Assembly: GCA_015056155.1 (NCBI GenBank)
Contig: SVGU01000013.1
Span: 1-47,003, forward strand
Reading direction: 5' to 3'
DNA: 47,003 nt
Origin: Clostridiales bacterium
GTDB taxonomy: Bacteria; Bacillota; Clostridia; Christensenellales; Aristaeellaceae
A program made the position numbers and the translations under genes. Below, piece after piece: positions 33,391 to 42,976 of the stretch (positions within the stretch are counted from its first letter, which is position 1; every line of letters starts with the position of its first letter). The notes beneath the pieces are model-generated. The model saw nothing but the letters and a program-made list of their open reading frames with translations, searched no databases and had not been told where the DNA came from.

Positions 33391-34254
33391 ATGCGGATCA
33401 TCAGTCTGGCGGCGGATCTCTCGCCGATCTACCCGGAGGGCCGCTTCGATCTGGCTTGCTGGGAGCGTACGCTCAGTGTGGCCGATCCGGAGCTGACAGC
33501 GCTGTGCCTGCAGGATATGAATGCCGATATTGCCGCCGGCATGGTGGATTTCGAGCGGGATCTTCGTCCTGTGCTGGACGAGGCATGGCAAAATGAAACG
33601 GAACGGAACCGGGCCATCGACGTATTCATGGCGGTGACAGCGGGTCTGGCAGAGCGCGTAACTGCCTGTTTTGGTCGCAGCGTGGAGGCGGATGTGATCC
33701 TCTATCCCGGGCTGTGCAACGCGGCGGGCTGGGTGACGACCCTTCGCGGGCGCGATGTGATTCTGCTGGGGGTGGAAAAGATCGTCGAGCTGCGCTGGAA
33801 TACACTGGACGCCATGCGTGGATTGATCTTTCATGAGCTGGGGCATGTATACCAGCGTCAGTATGGTGTGCTGGAGCGGACGTGTACGAGTTCCCGGAGA
33901 CAGTTTCTGTGGCAGCTGTTCACCGAGGGCGTTGCGATGCGTTTTGAGCAGCTGCTGGTGGGCGATACGACGTACTTTCATCAGGACGCGGACGGCTGGG
34001 CGGAATGGTGCGCCCGGCATCTGACGCAGATCAAAGCTGATTTTCTGCGCGATCTGGATACGATGAGCAGGGAGAATCAGCGCTGGTTCGGCGACTGGGT
34101 GCGCTACGAGGACCATGGCGATGTCGGTTACTACCTGGGAGCGTGCTTTGTGGATTTCATCTGCCGGCAGCGGCTGTTTGATGACGTCCTTTCTCTGGAT
34201 GAGGAGGATGTGGAGCGTCTCTATCTGGAATTCTGCGCTCGTGGCGCGGACTGA
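33391..34254 (+). CDS. HExxH zinc-metallopeptidase-like protein
   Basis: The 287-residue protein has LIFHELGHVYQ (His148, Glu149, His152) and a downstream TEG (Glu179) that could be the third ligand, the gluzincin pattern. It has no signal peptide or membrane segment, unlike secreted thermolysin-type enzymes. It resembles the DUF2268-like predicted Zn-proteases that act inside the cell, but I am not certain of the family. It follows the GNAT gene by 7 bases, so it shares its transcript. Codon use is slightly less GC-rich than in the flanking GH13 and GH53 genes. What it has to do with sugar use is unclear. Confidence 0.75.
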   Translation: MRIISLAADLSPIYPEGRFDLACWERTLSVADPELTALCLQDMNADIAAGMVDFERDLRPVLDEAWQNETERNRAIDVFMAVTAGLAERVTACFGRSVEADVILYPGLCNAAGWVTTLRGRDVILLGVEKIVELRWNTLDAMRGLIFHELGHVYQRQYGVLERTCTSSRRQFLWQLFTEGVAMRFEQLLVGDTTYFHQDADGWAEWCARHLTQIKADFLRDLDTMSRENQRWFGDWVRYEDHGDVGYYLGACFVDFICRQRLFDDVLSLDEEDVERLYLEFCARGAD

Positions 34255-34310
34255 ACCTGTACCTTTGCCCGCTCTTCGGGGCGGTCATGAATGACAAGGA
34301 GGAAACCTCT

Positions 34311-36242
34311 ATGAAGCGTATCCTGGCTCTTTTTCTTGCGGTGCTGACGCTGCTGGGCGGCGCAGCCTTCGCGGAGGAGGCGGAGGCGCCCTGCGCGCTG
34401 TATATCCGCCCGATCCCCGACCTGGCGGAGGACTTCATCTTCGGCATGGACGTGTCCAGCGTGCTGTCCCTTGAGGCGGCGGGCGTGAAGTTCTACGACT
34501 ATGACGGCACCGAGCGCGACCTGTTTGAGCTCCTGGCGGAGAACGGCGTGAACTACATCCGCGTGCGCGTGTGGAACGATCCCTTCGACGCGCAGGGCAA
34601 CGGTTACGGCGGCGGCAACTGCGACATCAACGCGGCCATCGAGATCGGCAGGCGCGCCACCGCCAACGGCATGAAGCTGCTGGTGGACTTCCACTACTCC
34701 GACTTCTGGGCCGATCCCGCCAAGCAGATGGTGCCCAAGGCGTGGAAGAGCAAGCGCACCACCGCGAAGGTGAAGCTGCTGCAGGAGTACACCGCCGAAT
34801 GCCTGACGAAGCTGAAGGAAGCCGGCGTGGACGTGGGCATGGTGCAGCTGGGCAACGAGAGCAACAACGGCCTGGCCGGCGAAAAGAACTGGACGAACAT
34901 GGTCAAGTTCATGAGCGCGGGCTCGGCAGCGGTGCGCGAGGTCTATCCGGAGGCGCTGATCGCCGTGCACTTCGCGAACCCGGAGAATGCGGGCAACTAC
35001 TATTCCTACGCCAAAAAGCTGGCCGACGGCGGGCTGGACTACGACGTGTTCGCTTCCAGCTACTACCCCTACTGGCACGGCTCTCTGGACAACCTCAAGA
35101 CGGTCCTGTCCACCATCGCCGCCGAATACGGCAAGAAGGTGCTGGTCGCGGAGACCTCCTACGCCTGGACGATCGAGGACGGCGACTTCTCCGGCAACAC
35201 CATCGGCGAGGGCGGCGCGTATGAGAAGCCCTACCCCTTCACCCTGCAGGGCCAGGTCAACCACCTGACCGACGTGACGCAGGCGATGCATGACATCGGC
35301 GGCATCGGCGTGTTCTACTGGGAGGGCGCGTGGGTGCCCGTGCCCGGCGGCAGCTGGGAGGCCAATTCCGCCCTGTGGGAAAAGTACGGCGCGGGCTGGG
35401 CTTCGTCCTATGCGGCGGAATATGACCCGGCGGACGCGGGCAAGTACTACGGCGGCTGCGCCTGCGACAACCAGACCCTCTTCGACTTTGGCGGCAAGGC
35501 GCTGGAGTCCCTGAAGTTCTTCAACCTCGTCCGCAAGGGCAACATCGTGCCCGTCAAGGCGGACGCCATCGACGACACCACCCTCATGATCGACCTGACC
35601 GACGAGGTCGTGCTGCCGGAGACGGTCAACGCCGTCATGAACGACAACACCCGCCAGGCGGTCCCGGTCGTCTGGGAGGCCTATGACGCGGCAGCCATGA
35701 AGGCCGGCGGCGTGGCGACCTACGTGATCAACGGCGTGGCGGACGGCATGCCCGCGACCTGCCAGGTGGCGATGATCCGCTACAACTACCTGAAGAACTG
35801 GTCCTTCGAGGAGGCGGACAACGGCGAGTGGGTCGCGAACAACATCGGCGGCTGCGAGCAGCTGTACATCGAGGACAAGAAGACCGACTCCGTCACCGGC
35901 ACGAAGCACTACCACTTCTATTCCGCGGCCTCCGGCAAGGTGGAGTTCACGCTGGAGCAGACCGTGGCGGGTCTGCCCGCCGGCAGCTACCGCTATGAGC
36001 TGTCCATCATGGGCGGCGACGGCGGCACGGTGGAGATCTACTCCTACGTGAAGGTGAACGGCGTGGAGGTCGCCCGCCAGCCCTCCACCATCACCTCCTA
36101 CAACGTGTGGGATACGCCCGTGATCGAGGGCGTCGCCGTGAACGAGGGTGACGAGGTGATCGTAGGCGTGTATGTCAAGTGCTCCGGCTCCGGCAACGGC
36201 GCGTGGGGCAAGATCGACGACGTGAAGCTCAACGCGGAATAA
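34311..36242 (+). CDS. Secreted arabinogalactan endo-beta-1,4-galactanase (GH53) with C-terminal accessory domains
   Basis: GH53 enzymes cut beta-1,4-galactan, a side chain of rhamnogalacturonan I. The 643-residue protein has a signal peptide (MKRILALFLAVLTLLGGAAFA), then the catalytic barrel from about 45 to 420: FGMDVSSVLSLEAAGVKFYD, YIRVRVWNDP, VDFHYSDFWADPAKQ, acid/base Glu in MVQLGNESNNGL, and nucleophile Glu in KVLVAETSYAW. A Big_4-like Ig domain follows (about 425-490, LPETVNAVM and VVWEAYDAAAMKAGG), then a CBM61-like beta-sandwich (about 500-643, NWSFEEADNGEWVANN). AAGGAGG precedes the ATG at 34311. The gene is just upstream of an ABC importer, as in the B. subtilis gan operon. Confidence 0.95.
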   Translation: MKRILALFLAVLTLLGGAAFAEEAEAPCALYIRPIPDLAEDFIFGMDVSSVLSLEAAGVKFYDYDGTERDLFELLAENGVNYIRVRVWNDPFDAQGNGYGGGNCDINAAIEIGRRATANGMKLLVDFHYSDFWADPAKQMVPKAWKSKRTTAKVKLLQEYTAECLTKLKEAGVDVGMVQLGNESNNGLAGEKNWTNMVKFMSAGSAAVREVYPEALIAVHFANPENAGNYYSYAKKLADGGLDYDVFASSYYPYWHGSLDNLKTVLSTIAAEYGKKVLVAETSYAWTIEDGDFSGNTIGEGGAYEKPYPFTLQGQVNHLTDVTQAMHDIGGIGVFYWEGAWVPVPGGSWEANSALWEKYGAGWASSYAAEYDPADAGKYYGGCACDNQTLFDFGGKALESLKFFNLVRKGNIVPVKADAIDDTTLMIDLTDEVVLPETVNAVMNDNTRQAVPVVWEAYDAAAMKAGGVATYVINGVADGMPATCQVAMIRYNYLKNWSFEEADNGEWVANNIGGCEQLYIEDKKTDSVTGTKHYHFYSAASGKVEFTLEQTVAGLPAGSYRYELSIMGGDGGTVEIYSYVKVNGVEVARQPSTITSYNVWDTPVIEGVAVNEGDEVIVGVYVKCSGSGNGAWGKIDDVKLNAE

Positions 36243-36251
36243 GCAGACAGG

Positions 36252-36289
36252 GCCGCCTGTGCAGCAAAGCAGCTGTGCAGGCGGCTTTT
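36252..36289 (+). terminator. Terminator after GH53 gene
   Basis: GCCGCCTGTGCAG pairs imperfectly with CTGTGCAGGCGGC, followed by TTTTC. Confidence 0.8.
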
Positions 36290-36293
36290 CATC

Positions 36294-36401
36294 TCCCGCG
36301 TGTTCTGTGTGGAGGAGACCACCGGCGGCACGCCCCAACGGCATACCTTCCAGTATGCCGACGCCATCACCCGCTGCATCACCATCGGTGGAATTGACTG
36401 A
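36294..36401 (+). pseudogene. Short coding remnant
   Basis: Directly after the GH53 terminator an in-frame stretch reads RVFCVEETTGG, TPQRHTFQYADAITRC, ITIGGID and a stop, with good GC-third-position bias, but no start codon or ribosome-binding site. It looks like the 3' end of a lost gene. I do not recognise the family. The remaining bases to 36475 hold nothing clear. Confidence 0.35.
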
Positions 36402-36475
36402 ACAGAAGCGATGAACGGCGTCTGCCGGGGAGGCGGCGCTGTTTGTCTTTGACCCAATCAAAATGAAGATTCTGG

Positions 36476-36518
36476 TATGGAAAGTGACCGAAAATTTTTA
36501 TGGAAACGATACCGAAAA
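36476..36518 (+). promoter_or_regulatory. Direct repeats and cre-like site upstream of the binding-protein promoter
   Basis: TATGGAAA-GTGA-CCGAAAA (36476-36494) recurs as TATGGAAA-CGATA-CCGAAAA (36499-36518), about two helical turns apart and just before the -35 box. Bases 36500-36514 match the CcpA consensus WTGNAANCGNWNNCW at all but the last position. A regulator with tandem sites, and possibly CcpA, may act here. Confidence 0.5.
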
Positions 36519-36522
36519 CCTC

Positions 36523-36551
36523 TTGCGTGATGGCGGAAAAGGTGCTATACT
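36523..36551 (+). promoter_or_regulatory. Promoter of the sugar ABC importer operon
   Basis: TTGCGT and TATACT, 17 bases apart. A 115-base leader follows. Confidence 0.65.
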
Positions 36552-36666
36552 AACCATAACGGAAAGGGACGTCCCTTTGGTGTGCCGCTGTTTCGGTTGC
36601 GCGCATGGGGGGACTGCCTTCCAAAGTCACTGCGGAAAACCGCATATATCAAAGGAGGAGTATCCC

Positions 36667-37872
36667 ATGAAGAAGATCCTTTCTCTGGTTCTGGCTCTGG
36701 CGATGATGCTGTCCCTGTGCAGCTTCGCTTCTGCTGAGGGCTACAATGGCGAGATCAAGGTCTGGGTCGCCGAGGCGACTGTCGAGTTCACCAAGGCCAA
36801 GATCGAAGAGTTCAAGGCCGCTCATCCCGAGTACGCCGGCATGACCGTCGTGGTCGAGCCCGTGGGCGAGGGCGACGCTGCTTCCAACATGCTGACCGAC
36901 GTTGAGGCCGGTGCCGATATCTTCGGCTTCGCGCAGGATCAGCTGGGCCGTCTGGTCGCCGCTGGCGCGCTGGAAATGGTCCTGGACGAGAACGCTGCGA
37001 TCGTTGCTGAGACCAACGACGCCGGTTCCGTGGCCGCCGTCAAGATGGGCGAGCAGATGTACGCTTACCCCATGACCTCCGACAACGGCTACTTCCTGTA
37101 CTACGACAAGTCCGTGGTCACCGATCCCACCGATCTGAACAAGATCCTGGCTGACTGCGAGGCCGCCGGCAAGAACTTCTATATGGAGATCAACTCCGGC
37201 TGGTACCAGACTGCGTTCTTCTTCGGCGCGGGCTGCACCCTGACCTACTCCACCGATGATCTGGGCAACATCATCTCCATGGATTGCAACTACGCTTCCG
37301 AGAACGGCGTCAAGGCCCTGAAGGCCATGATCAAGCTGGCTCAGTCCCCCGCCTTCGTGAACGGCTCCTCCGCCTCCAACGCGACCAACCTGGGCGCGAT
37401 CGTGGACGGCACCTGGGACGCTGTCGCTGTGCAGGGCATCCTGGGCGAGAACTACGCTGCGACCAAGCTGCCCATGGTGGACGGCTTCCAGCTGGGCGGC
37501 TTCGGCGGCTTCAAGATGCTGGGCGTCAAGCCCCAGACCGACGAGGCCAAGCTGGCTGCTTGTGACGCTCTGGCGCTGTACCTGACCTCCGGTGAGGTCC
37601 AGGCTGCCCGTTACGACGCTGTGGGCTGGGGCCCCTCCAACCTGGAGGCTCAGAAGTCCGAGGCTGTGCAGTCTGACGTGGCTCTGTCCGCTCTGGCCGC
37701 TCAGCTGGCCTACTGCATCGGTCAGGGTCAGTATCCCGGCGAGTACTGGACGCTGGCGACCGCTCTGGGCGACGACATCATGGCTGACAAGTATGATGCC
37801 TACACCGACGAGCAGCTGCTGGAGGTCATGACTACCTTCCAGACCACCGCTGGCACCTACATCGCTCAGTAA
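36667..37872 (+). CDS. Extracellular sugar-binding protein of ABC importer (MalE/GanS-like)
   Basis: The 401-residue protein has a signal peptide (MKKILSLVLALAMMLSLCSFASA), no lipobox Cys after it, and the family 1 binding-protein pattern: IKVWVAEATVEFTKAKIEEFKAAHP, ADIFGFAQDQLGRLVAAGAL, then AYPMTSDNGYFLYYDKSVV. It captures oligosaccharides for the permeases encoded next. Lack of a lipid anchor is unusual for a Gram-positive, and retention at the surface is open. The codon choice is strongly biased (GCT, CTG, GAC, AAG), pointing to high expression. AAAGGAGG precedes the start. Galacto-oligosaccharides are the best guess because of the GH53 gene; maltodextrins are the alternative because of GH13. 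Confidence 0.93.
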   Translation: MKKILSLVLALAMMLSLCSFASAEGYNGEIKVWVAEATVEFTKAKIEEFKAAHPEYAGMTVVVEPVGEGDAASNMLTDVEAGADIFGFAQDQLGRLVAAGALEMVLDENAAIVAETNDAGSVAAVKMGEQMYAYPMTSDNGYFLYYDKSVVTDPTDLNKILADCEAAGKNFYMEINSGWYQTAFFFGAGCTLTYSTDDLGNIISMDCNYASENGVKALKAMIKLAQSPAFVNGSSASNATNLGAIVDGTWDAVAVQGILGENYAATKLPMVDGFQLGGFGGFKMLGVKPQTDEAKLAACDALALYLTSGEVQAARYDAVGWGPSNLEAQKSEAVQSDVALSALAAQLAYCIGQGQYPGEYWTLATALGDDIMADKYDAYTDEQLLEVMTTFQTTAGTYIAQ

Positions 37873-37883
37873 TTTGAGACCTG

Positions 37884-37917
37884 GCGGGCTGGGAGCTTCT
37901 GCTTCCAGCCCGCTTTT
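37884..37917 (+). terminator. Partial terminator between binding protein and permease genes
   Basis: GCGGGCTGG.AG pairs with CT.CCAGCCCGC, followed by TTTT. A leaky terminator here would give more binding protein than permease, as is common in such operons. Confidence 0.75.
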
Positions 37918-37935
37918 GCAATCATCAGCGATCAC

Positions 37936-37967
37936 ACACGGGACGTTTGACACACAGCGTCCCGTGT
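37936..37967. promoter_or_regulatory. Inverted repeat before permease genes
   Basis: ACACGGGACG (37936-37945) and CGTCCCGTGT (37958-37967) are perfect arms with a 12-base loop containing TTGACA. It could be an operator over a second promoter, or a second hairpin in the transcript. Confidence 0.5.
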
Positions 37968-38027
37968 ATGATCGGGATCGCTTGCACAAACAAGGACCTA
38001 TACAACAAGACAAGGGTTGGTGAAAGC

Positions 38028-40217
38028 ATGAACGATCTGGATTATTTGCGGCTCAGCGGGCCTCAGAAATTCCTGCATAACCTCAAAACCTTCTTCGTCA
38101 GCCTGCCCGGGAAGTTCGTCGGCGCTCTCAAGGGGCTGCTGATGTGGTTCGTGAACCTGTTCGTGGGCGTCGGCAAGCTGCTGGCGGACCTGGTCAAGAC
38201 CTACATCCACGGCGACTGGAAGACGAAGGTTTCCTACACGGTGATGGGCTTCGGCTCCATCGTCCGCGGCCAGTGGCTGCGCGGCATCCTGTTCTTTGTG
38301 TTCCAGACGGTGTTCAACTGCTACATCTGGTTCCTCGGTGCAGGCTATCTGGTCAAGCTGACCACGCTGGGCACGGTGGAGACCACCAAGGTTGGCCGTA
38401 CCACCGTCTATGGCGACAACTCCTTCCTCATCCTGCTTTACGGCGTGCTGACGCTCTTCTTCCTGCTGGCGTTCATCTACACCTGGTATGTCAACGTCAA
38501 GCAGAACAAGATCAGCGAGCAGATCCTCAAGTCCGGCAAGCCCCTCAAGTCCGCCAGGGACGACATGCACTCCCTGCTGGACAACCAGTTCCACAAGACC
38601 CTGCTGGCCATCCCGACCCTGGGCGTGACGGTGTTCACCATCCTGCCGATCATCTTCATGATCCTGGTGGCCTTCACCAACTACGACAACCAGCATCAGC
38701 CCCCGCAGAAGCTCTTCTCCTGGGTGGGGTTCCAGAACTTTGAGACGATGCTGACCGGCACGGAGACCCGTGTGGACATCAAGGTCACCAGCTCCACCAG
38801 CGATGCGGCGAGCCTGACCATCACGGCCAGCAACGGCGATATCCTGACCGTGTCCGCGCCCGATGTGGAGGCCGCGAAGGCCGCTGCGGCGCTGACCACC
38901 CTGCCCGTTGTCGGCGTGAAGCTGGACAAGGAAGCGGAGATGCCCGCCGAGGCGAACGGTTCCTTCCTCAATGAGACGCACACCTTCACCATCAGCGCCT
39001 CTGCCAAGGACCCCGTCACCTTCAATACCTTCAGCATCGCTTACCCTGATGCGGAGACGACCCTGAGCTCCGTGTTCAACGGCGCCGGCGGCGACAAGCT
39101 CACCGTCACCATGCACAAGCGCGAAAAGGATTCGGCGGTCATGAGCATCGTGAGCGCCGACGGCAAGCGCATCGTCCTGGAGACCACCGACCTGATCGCG
39201 GCGCAGCGCTTTGTGGACCGCGCGGGCGGCTCCTCCCCGAAGCTGACGCTGGCGGATGATATCAAGGCGGTGTTCAGCATCGTGGAGGCGGCGGAGGGCA
39301 GCGGCGAATACACCCTGGAGGTCAACAGCCTCAAGGGCGAGCCCGTCGTGACCAAGGTTACCGGCCTGCGCACGGTGCAGACCCCCTCCTATGCCCACAC
39401 CTTCAAGCAGGTGCTGCTGTGGACGCTGATCTGGGCGTTCTTCGCCACCTTCCTGAACTACTTCCTGGGCATGCTGGTCGCCATCATGATCAACAAGAAG
39501 GGCATCAAGTTCAAGAAGCTCTGGCGCACGATCCTGGTCATGACCATCGCGATCCCGCAGTTCATTTCCCTGCTGTATGTATCCAAGATGTTCGCGGCGG
39601 ACGGCCTGATCAACGGTGTGCTGCAGCGATTCTTCGGCAACGAAGGCACGCTGGAGACGTGGATCAAGTCCTTCGCGACCTGGAGCAACAACATGTCCCT
39701 CTTCGACTGGGCTGAGAGCCTGACGTGGATGAGCGGGCCGCTGCCCTTCTGGACCGATCCCACCTGGGCGAAGGTCACCATCATCGGCATCAACGTGTGG
39801 ATCGGCATTCCCTACCTGATGCTGATCGCCACCGGCATCCTGATGAACATCCCGGCGGACCTGTACGAATCCGCGCGCATTGACGGCGCGAATGCCTTCC
39901 AGACCTACATGAAGATCACCCTGCCCTACATGCTCTTCGTCACCGGTCCCTACCTGCTGACGAGCTTCACGGGCAACATCAACAACTTCAACGTCATCTT
40001 CCTGCTCTCGGGCGGCAAGCCGCTGGGCATGGACATGGCGGGCAACGCCGGCAATACCGACCTGCTGATCACCTGGCTGTACAAGATGACCGTGACCGAC
40101 TCCAACTACAAGCTGGCGGCCGTCATGGGTATCCTGGTCTTCGTGGTCTGCGCGGTGATCAACCTCGTCGTCTACAACCTGATCCCGTCTGTCAAGAATG
40201 AGGAGGATTTCCAGTAA
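38028..40217 (+). CDS. Sugar ABC importer permease 1 (MalF/GanP-like) with a large inserted domain
   Basis: The 729-residue membrane protein is much longer than usual (about 420-515). Residues 1-60 are an amphipathic lead; membrane segments appear near 70-108, 133-155, 192-216, and from 460 on (WTLIWAFFATFLNYFLGMLVAIMI, IPQFISLLYV, further helices to the end). The EAA loop is ESARIDGANAFQTYMKITLP, contacting the ATPase. Residues about 243-455 are an inserted soluble domain (IKVTSSTSDAASLTITASNGDILTV, then QTPSYAHTFKQ), where E. coli MalF has its P2 loop, predicted outside the cell. The start at 38028 follows a modest ribosome-binding site. It overlaps the next gene by one base (TAATG). Confidence 0.92.
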   Translation: MNDLDYLRLSGPQKFLHNLKTFFVSLPGKFVGALKGLLMWFVNLFVGVGKLLADLVKTYIHGDWKTKVSYTVMGFGSIVRGQWLRGILFFVFQTVFNCYIWFLGAGYLVKLTTLGTVETTKVGRTTVYGDNSFLILLYGVLTLFFLLAFIYTWYVNVKQNKISEQILKSGKPLKSARDDMHSLLDNQFHKTLLAIPTLGVTVFTILPIIFMILVAFTNYDNQHQPPQKLFSWVGFQNFETMLTGTETRVDIKVTSSTSDAASLTITASNGDILTVSAPDVEAAKAAAALTTLPVVGVKLDKEAEMPAEANGSFLNETHTFTISASAKDPVTFNTFSIAYPDAETTLSSVFNGAGGDKLTVTMHKREKDSAVMSIVSADGKRIVLETTDLIAAQRFVDRAGGSSPKLTLADDIKAVFSIVEAAEGSGEYTLEVNSLKGEPVVTKVTGLRTVQTPSYAHTFKQVLLWTLIWAFFATFLNYFLGMLVAIMINKKGIKFKKLWRTILVMTIAIPQFISLLYVSKMFAADGLINGVLQRFFGNEGTLETWIKSFATWSNNMSLFDWAESLTWMSGPLPFWTDPTWAKVTIIGINVWIGIPYLMLIATGILMNIPADLYESARIDGANAFQTYMKITLPYMLFVTGPYLLTSFTGNINNFNVIFLLSGGKPLGMDMAGNAGNTDLLITWLYKMTVTDSNYKLAAVMGILVFVVCAVINLVVYNLIPSVKNEEDFQ

Positions 40218-41365
40218 TGGCTAAGAAGAATAACATTCCGGAAGTCGATATCGTTGTTGACGAGGCCGCGGGCGTCATCCGCGAGGTCAAGACGGATACG
40301 CACCTGCGCTCCAAGAAGGGCCACGAGCGCCGCGTCAATGCGACGATCTACACCATCCTGATCATCATGTCCATCATCTGGCTGTGCCCGTTCGTGTTCC
40401 TGGTTCTGCAGTCCTTCCGCGGCGAGTCGGGCGGCCAGGTCGCTTACGTCATCCCCAAGCAGTGGACGCTGGACAACTACAAGTTCCTCTTCGAGGGCGT
40501 GCGCGTCGGCTTTGGTATGCTGATCAAGGATACCACGGCCATCGTGCTGACCGCCCTGATCAATGTGGCGGGCGTGCTGGGCATCGTCGGCTGCCTGCTG
40601 CGCAAGCCGAAGAACATGCTGGAGAAGAGCTCCGGCAACATCAAGGCCGCGCTGCTGGTCTTCGGCGCCATGACGCTGCTGAACTTCATCCGTGCGGTGG
40701 ACTCCACCAACTGCGACTTCGTGCGCTGGTTCATGAACACCCTGACCATCGCGCTGTTCTGCGCGGTGATCCAGACCATCATGGTCCTGAGCGTGTCCTA
40801 CACCCTCAGCCGTATGCGCTTCAAGGGCCGCAAGCTGATCATGAACGTGGTGCTGGTGCTGGGCATGTTCCCCGGCTTCCTGACGATGATCGTGCTGTAC
40901 TACCTGCTCAAGACCCTGGGTCTGACGCAGGCGGGCGCGATCCCCGGTCTGATCCTGATCTCCTGTGCCTCCTCCGGCATGGGCTACTACATCTCCAAGG
41001 GCTTCTTCGACACGATCCCGAAGTCGCTGGACGAATCTGCCCGCATCGACGGCGCGACCCGCTTCCAGGTCTTCCTCAAGATCATCATGCCCATGGCAAA
41101 GCCCATCGTCATCTACACCATCCTGATGGCCTTCATGGGCCCCTGGGGCGATTACGTCTTTGCGTCCTACGTTGCCTTCGGTCACAAGGCCAGCTACAAC
41201 GTGGCTGTCGGTCTGTACCGCTGGGTCAACACCAATGACTATCAGGGCTACTTCACCAAGTTCTGCGCCGGCGGCGTGCTGGTGGCCATCCCGATCACCG
41301 CGCTGTTCATGGCTCTGCAGAAGTACTACGTCGAGGGCGTCACCGGCGGCGCCGTGAAGGGTTGA
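40217..41365 (+). CDS. Sugar ABC importer permease 2 (MalG/GanQ-like) with an extra loop
   Basis: The 382-residue protein (usual about 280) has a hydrophilic N-terminus to residue 40, a first membrane helix at about 43-65, and the MalG core from about 168 (RWFMNTLTIALFCAV) with the EAA loop DESARIDGATRFQVFLKIIMP. Between residues 94 and 165 there is an extra stretch with two hydrophobic segments (TTAIVLTALINVAGVLGIVG; AALLVFGAMTLLNFI), at the place matching the insertion in permease 1. AGGAGG lies in the end of the upstream gene, and the start ATG shares its A with the stop TAA, so translation is coupled. Confidence 0.93.
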   Translation: MAKKNNIPEVDIVVDEAAGVIREVKTDTHLRSKKGHERRVNATIYTILIIMSIIWLCPFVFLVLQSFRGESGGQVAYVIPKQWTLDNYKFLFEGVRVGFGMLIKDTTAIVLTALINVAGVLGIVGCLLRKPKNMLEKSSGNIKAALLVFGAMTLLNFIRAVDSTNCDFVRWFMNTLTIALFCAVIQTIMVLSVSYTLSRMRFKGRKLIMNVVLVLGMFPGFLTMIVLYYLLKTLGLTQAGAIPGLILISCASSGMGYYISKGFFDTIPKSLDESARIDGATRFQVFLKIIMPMAKPIVIYTILMAFMGPWGDYVFASYVAFGHKASYNVAVGLYRWVNTNDYQGYFTKFCAGGVLVAIPITALFMALQKYYVEGVTGGAVKG

Positions 41366-41474
41366 CCTTGTCATGCTTTTCCGCCGGTGCGGACGGGGTG
41401 CATCCCCGCGCCTGTGCTGACGGTGTGACGGCCCTGTGATGACAGAAGAAACCCACAAAGAGGAGGATACAACA

Positions 41475-42617
<1,143 letters not shown>

Positions 42618-42635
42618 TCCGGCTGCAAATGAAAA

Positions 42636-42668
42636 TGAGGGCTGCTGCAGATGTACTGCGGCAGCCCT
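42636..42668 (+). terminator. Terminator stem after the ATPase gene, first copy
   Basis: AGGGCTGC and GCAGCCCT form the stem, followed not by T but by CAGCCTGTC, the start of the inserted element. A second copy lies at 42904-42936 with one base different. Confidence 0.75.
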
Positions 42669-42903
42669 CAGCCTGTCAAAAAAGCCTCCTTGGGAGGTGT
42701 CGGAGGGCCCGCTGGCCCTCTGACTGTAATCGTATCGCGGGGCTTTGCCGCGCGGGCGGGGCGGTTTCGGCATCTGCCGAAACCATTCCTTACATTTTTC
42801 ACGGCCATCAGCCTTGGCTGATAGTGAAAAATGCCCGCTTCCGCAGAAGCGGAATCTCTTTCCTTTTCTCGAAAAAGTGGCCGCAGCCACTTTTTCGACA
42901 CAC
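42669..42903. repeat. Hairpin-chain element, copy 1 (terminator-associated)
   Basis: The ends CAGCCTGTCAAAAAAG and, on the other strand, CAGTGTGTCGAAAAAG are imperfect inverted repeats. Between them lie consecutive hairpins: CCTCC/GGAGG, GAGGGCC/GGCCCTC, CGCGG/CCGCG, GGTTTCGGCA/TGCCGAAACC, TTTTTCAC..ATCAGCC/GGCTGAT..GAAAAA, CCGCTT/AAGCGG and CGAAAAAGTGGC/GCCACTTTTTCG. It is flanked by 33-base direct copies of the terminator hairpin. No reading frame of interest is seen. Confidence 0.8.
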
Positions 42904-42939
42904 TGAGGGCTGCTGCAGATGTACTGTGGCAGCCCTTTT
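42904..42939 (+). terminator. Terminator, second copy, with T-run
   Basis: The same stem AGGGCTGC/GCAGCCCT as at 42636, here followed by TTTT. This is probably the original end of the terminator, restored on the far side of the element. Confidence 0.75.
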
Positions 42940-42976
42940 CATGTCGGGAAGCGGGGGGAAAAGCGCATGAACTCCG

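Noticed and set aside
34221..36461. Antisense open frame of 746 codons opposite GH53
   Set aside because: Shadow of the GH53 coding sequence with low-complexity composition; the plus strand encodes the recognised enzyme.
36552..36666. Riboswitch in the 115-base leader of the binding-protein gene
   Set aside because: No recognised aptamer consensus or terminator/antiterminator pair was seen in the leader.
42669..42903. Element copy 1 as an insertion sequence with its own gene
   Set aside because: Only short frames exist and they run through palindromes; no transposase motif.
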